58,196 bases of DNA from Pseudomonadota bacterium (GTDB lineage: Bacteria > Pseudomonadota > Alphaproteobacteria > Caulobacterales > Caulobacteraceae). Below are positions 57,069 to 58,196 of this stretch, in pieces (position 1 is the stretch's first letter; every line of letters begins with the position of its first letter). The stretch is from the NCBI GenBank assembly GCA_023456105.1, contig JAEYAO010000072.1:1-58196 (forward strand), in the 5' to 3' direction. The position numbers and the translations under genes were made by a program. Below the pieces are notes generated by a model that was not told where the DNA came from, did not search any database, and saw nothing but the letters and a program-made list of their open reading frames with translations.

Positions 57069-57173
57069 ACGTTAAGGCTGGAAAACCTTAAGAAAGGTTA
57101 ACGCCACTCCAATAAGGCGAATCGTAGGCTGATTTGCGAATCGGCGTCGAGGGGTGCGGGAGTCGCCGTTAAC
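57069..57173 (-). promoter_or_regulatory. ctrA upstream control region: GANTC cluster and TTAA(C) half-sites
   Basis: Within the 345-base gap from 57004 to 57348 there are three GANTC sites (57119-57123, 57138-57142, 57160-57164). TTAA occurs at 57072, 57088 and 57098, with the last two 6 bases apart (close to, but not, the TTAA-N7-TTAA CtrA box), and TTAAC at 57169. In Caulobacter a GANTC site and CtrA binding govern ctrA transcription. The rest of the gap up to 57348 shows no gene and nothing else notable. Confidence 0.6.
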
Positions 57174-57348
57174 TTTTTCCGCCGGCGCGCTCTTGGATCG
57201 CGCACGGCGCTCGGAACCTCAGTGTCTCAACGCCGCCCCTGGCCTGCCGAGTCGACCGCTTCTGACGCGACATAGGACAACATTCCTATGTATCGATGCC
57301 GCCGAGGTAGGGTGGCGTCGTCGAACACACGCGCAGGGAGTTGAAGGG

Positions 57349-57705
57349 GTGATCGAGGATTATCGTGTTCCGGTGTCGGATGCGGACCGCACCATGGCGG
57401 GGCTGGCGCTGCACATGGTGGGGGCGCGCACGGGGGCTGCACCCGCCCGGATGACCGGCCGGGGCCGGCTGGACCCGCGCGGCTGCCGCACGCGCTGGCT
57501 GGCCATGTACCTGACGCATGTCTCTTTCGGCTGGAGCCTGGAGCATGTGGCCCACGCCTTTGGCCTGAACCGCGCCACCGCCAGCACAGCCTGCCGCTGG
57601 GCCGAGGACGAGCGGGACCGCCCGGCCATGGACGCCCTGCTGACCGAGCTCGAGGCCTGCATCCAGGCCGTGGTCGCCGGCGCGCGGGTGGAGATCGCAG
57701 CGTGA
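57349..57705 (+). CDS. DnaA domain IV-like helix-turn-helix protein
   Basis: 118 aa from the GTG at 57349, with GGGAG 8 bases upstream. Residues about 50-95 (RGCRTRWLAMYLTHVSFGWSLEHVAHAFGLNRATASTACRW in pattern) resemble the DnaA C-terminal DNA-binding domain, where a basic loop and a helix-turn-helix contact the DnaA box. There is no ATPase part. It is divergent from ctrA and overlaps the DUF6456 gene by 4 bases (GTGA). A role as a DNA-binding partner in cell-cycle control is inference. Confidence 0.82.
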   Translation: MIEDYRVPVSDADRTMAGLALHMVGARTGAAPARMTGRGRLDPRGCRTRWLAMYLTHVSFGWSLEHVAHAFGLNRATASTACRWAEDERDRPAMDALLTELEACIQAVVAGARVEIAA

Positions 57706-58196
57706 ACGGGGCGGACAGGGAGGCCGCCCACCGCATCGCGCGGTTGCGCGGCCTGATCGTGCGGCCCGGCGCCTGGCTGGACGGTGCGGACGGCCGCTAT
57801 CTTCTGCGGATCGGGCGGGATCGGCGGGCGCGGATCACCACCACCCTGGACGAGGCCGAGTTCAGGGCCTTGGCCGCGGCGCCTGGCCTGCGCGTACGCG
57901 ACGGCGGCGGCTGGCGGGCGCGCAGGCTGGAAGAGACGGTCGAGCCTGCGACGCCGCCCGGTCGTCCGGGCGTGATCGAAGGCGAGCGCCTGGTCATGCA
58001 GCCGGATGGCCGTCTTGCGGCTCGCCGCGCCAATCTGGGCGAGTCGCCGATCCTGTGGCTGGCGCGCCGCAAGGACGCCTCGGGTCGTCCCTGGCTGACC
58101 CCGGCCGAGGTGGCGGCGGGCGAGCGCCTGCGCCGCGACGGCGAGATGGCCTCGGCCGGCCCGTGTCTGACCATGCGCTGGGACGCCCTGCCGCGC
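57702..58196 (+). CDS. DUF6456-domain protein (3' end beyond window)
   Basis: 165 codons to the window edge without a stop. GTG start at 57702 overlapping the previous stop. The N-terminal part is a small Arg-rich domain; the C-terminal part shows the DUF6456 pattern: ANLGESPILWLARRKDASG, RPWLTPAEVAAGERLRRDGE, then LTMRWDALP. Proteins of this family are found next to ctrA in Caulobacterales and related orders. Function unknown; overlap with the DnaA-like gene suggests they act together. Confidence 0.83.
   Translation, partial: MNGADREAAHRIARLRGLIVRPGAWLDGADGRYLLRIGRDRRARITTTLDEAEFRALAAAPGLRVRDGGGWRARRLEETVEPATPPGRPGVIEGERLVMQPDGRLAARRANLGESPILWLARRKDASGRPWLTPAEVAAGERLRRDGEMASAGPCLTMRWDALPR

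Noticed and set aside
57088..57101. Full CtrA box
   Set aside because: TTAA-N6-TTAA has 6 rather than 7 bases between half-sites, so it is reported only as half-sites.
57154..57348. Longer start for the DnaA-like gene (GTG at 57154)
   Set aside because: It would run through the ctrA control region and adds a composition unlike a protein; the GTG at 57349 has a ribosome site.

Overview
The window is a very GC-rich chromosomal segment from an alphaproteobacterium of the Caulobacterales, most likely Brevundimonas or a close relative. This is inferred from a near-canonical CtrA gene whose upstream region carries clustered GANTC (CcrM-type) sites, the alphaproteobacterial order ccmI-E-F-H / degP / two-component pair / glnE, an Entner-Doudoroff gene set, many TonB/lipoprotein genes, GTG starts and frequent 4-bp stop/start overlaps. 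No rRNA, tRNA, CRISPR array, insertion sequence or prophage was seen.

Layout. (1) 1-10.4 kb, + strand: end of cytochrome c maturation operon (ccmI', ccmE, ccmF, ccmH), a DegP protease behind a sigma32-like promoter, an OmpR-type regulator with its kinase, and glnE. (2) 10.5-11.9 kb: an ECF sigma factor, a one-TM protein (probable anti-sigma) and a CnrX/CpxP-like periplasmic sensor, all overlapping by 4 bp. (3) 11.9-20.4 kb, mostly - strand: central sugar metabolism (eda; then zwf-pgl-edd-glk as a tight operon) with a hydrolase and small lipoprotein genes between. (4) 20.4-27.1 kb, - strand: a histidine operon (a TrpR-like gene, hisG, hisD, a HisC-like/HisB fusion, hisH, hisA, hisF, fused hisIE) leading into zwf. 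(5) 27.4-31.8 kb, + strand: iron/redox genes (ferredoxin-reductase-like flavoprotein, catecholate-type TonB receptor, PiuC hydroxylase). (6) 32-44.8 kb: CPA2 antiporter, a tandem-DUF4168 protein, S1/P1 nuclease, Old-Yellow-Enzyme reductase, lipoproteins, a PemK/MazF toxin, a thioesterase, grxD, an aldo/keto reductase, bolA, radC, map and a FadL-like porin. (7) 45-50.6 kb: RhlE-type helicase, rpsD, a lipid-anchored metallo-beta-lactamase-fold protein, sodB and small lipoproteins. (8) 50.6-54.9 kb: glutathione-dependent formaldehyde detoxification (adhC, fghA) split by a vapBC toxin-antitoxin pair, then a DUF6624 gene with a probable frameshift and a higBA pair. (9) 55-58.2 kb: ynfA, trmJ, ctrA, and divergently a DnaA-domain-IV-like gene overlapping a DUF6456 gene cut by the window end.

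The most notable observations are a HisC-like domain fused to HisB that has lost the PLP lysine (Leu150); a dispersed family of about 145-bp bipartite inverted repeats with at least six copies; a set of candidate EcfG-type general-stress promoters in front of small lipoprotein and DUF4168 genes; two paralogous lipoproteins of an unrecognised family; palindromic operator candidates at both toxin-antitoxin loci; a hairpin that buries the hisH ribosome binding site; and the uncharacterised sigma/anti-sigma/metal-sensor operon. All function calls come from reading motifs by eye; no database search was run.
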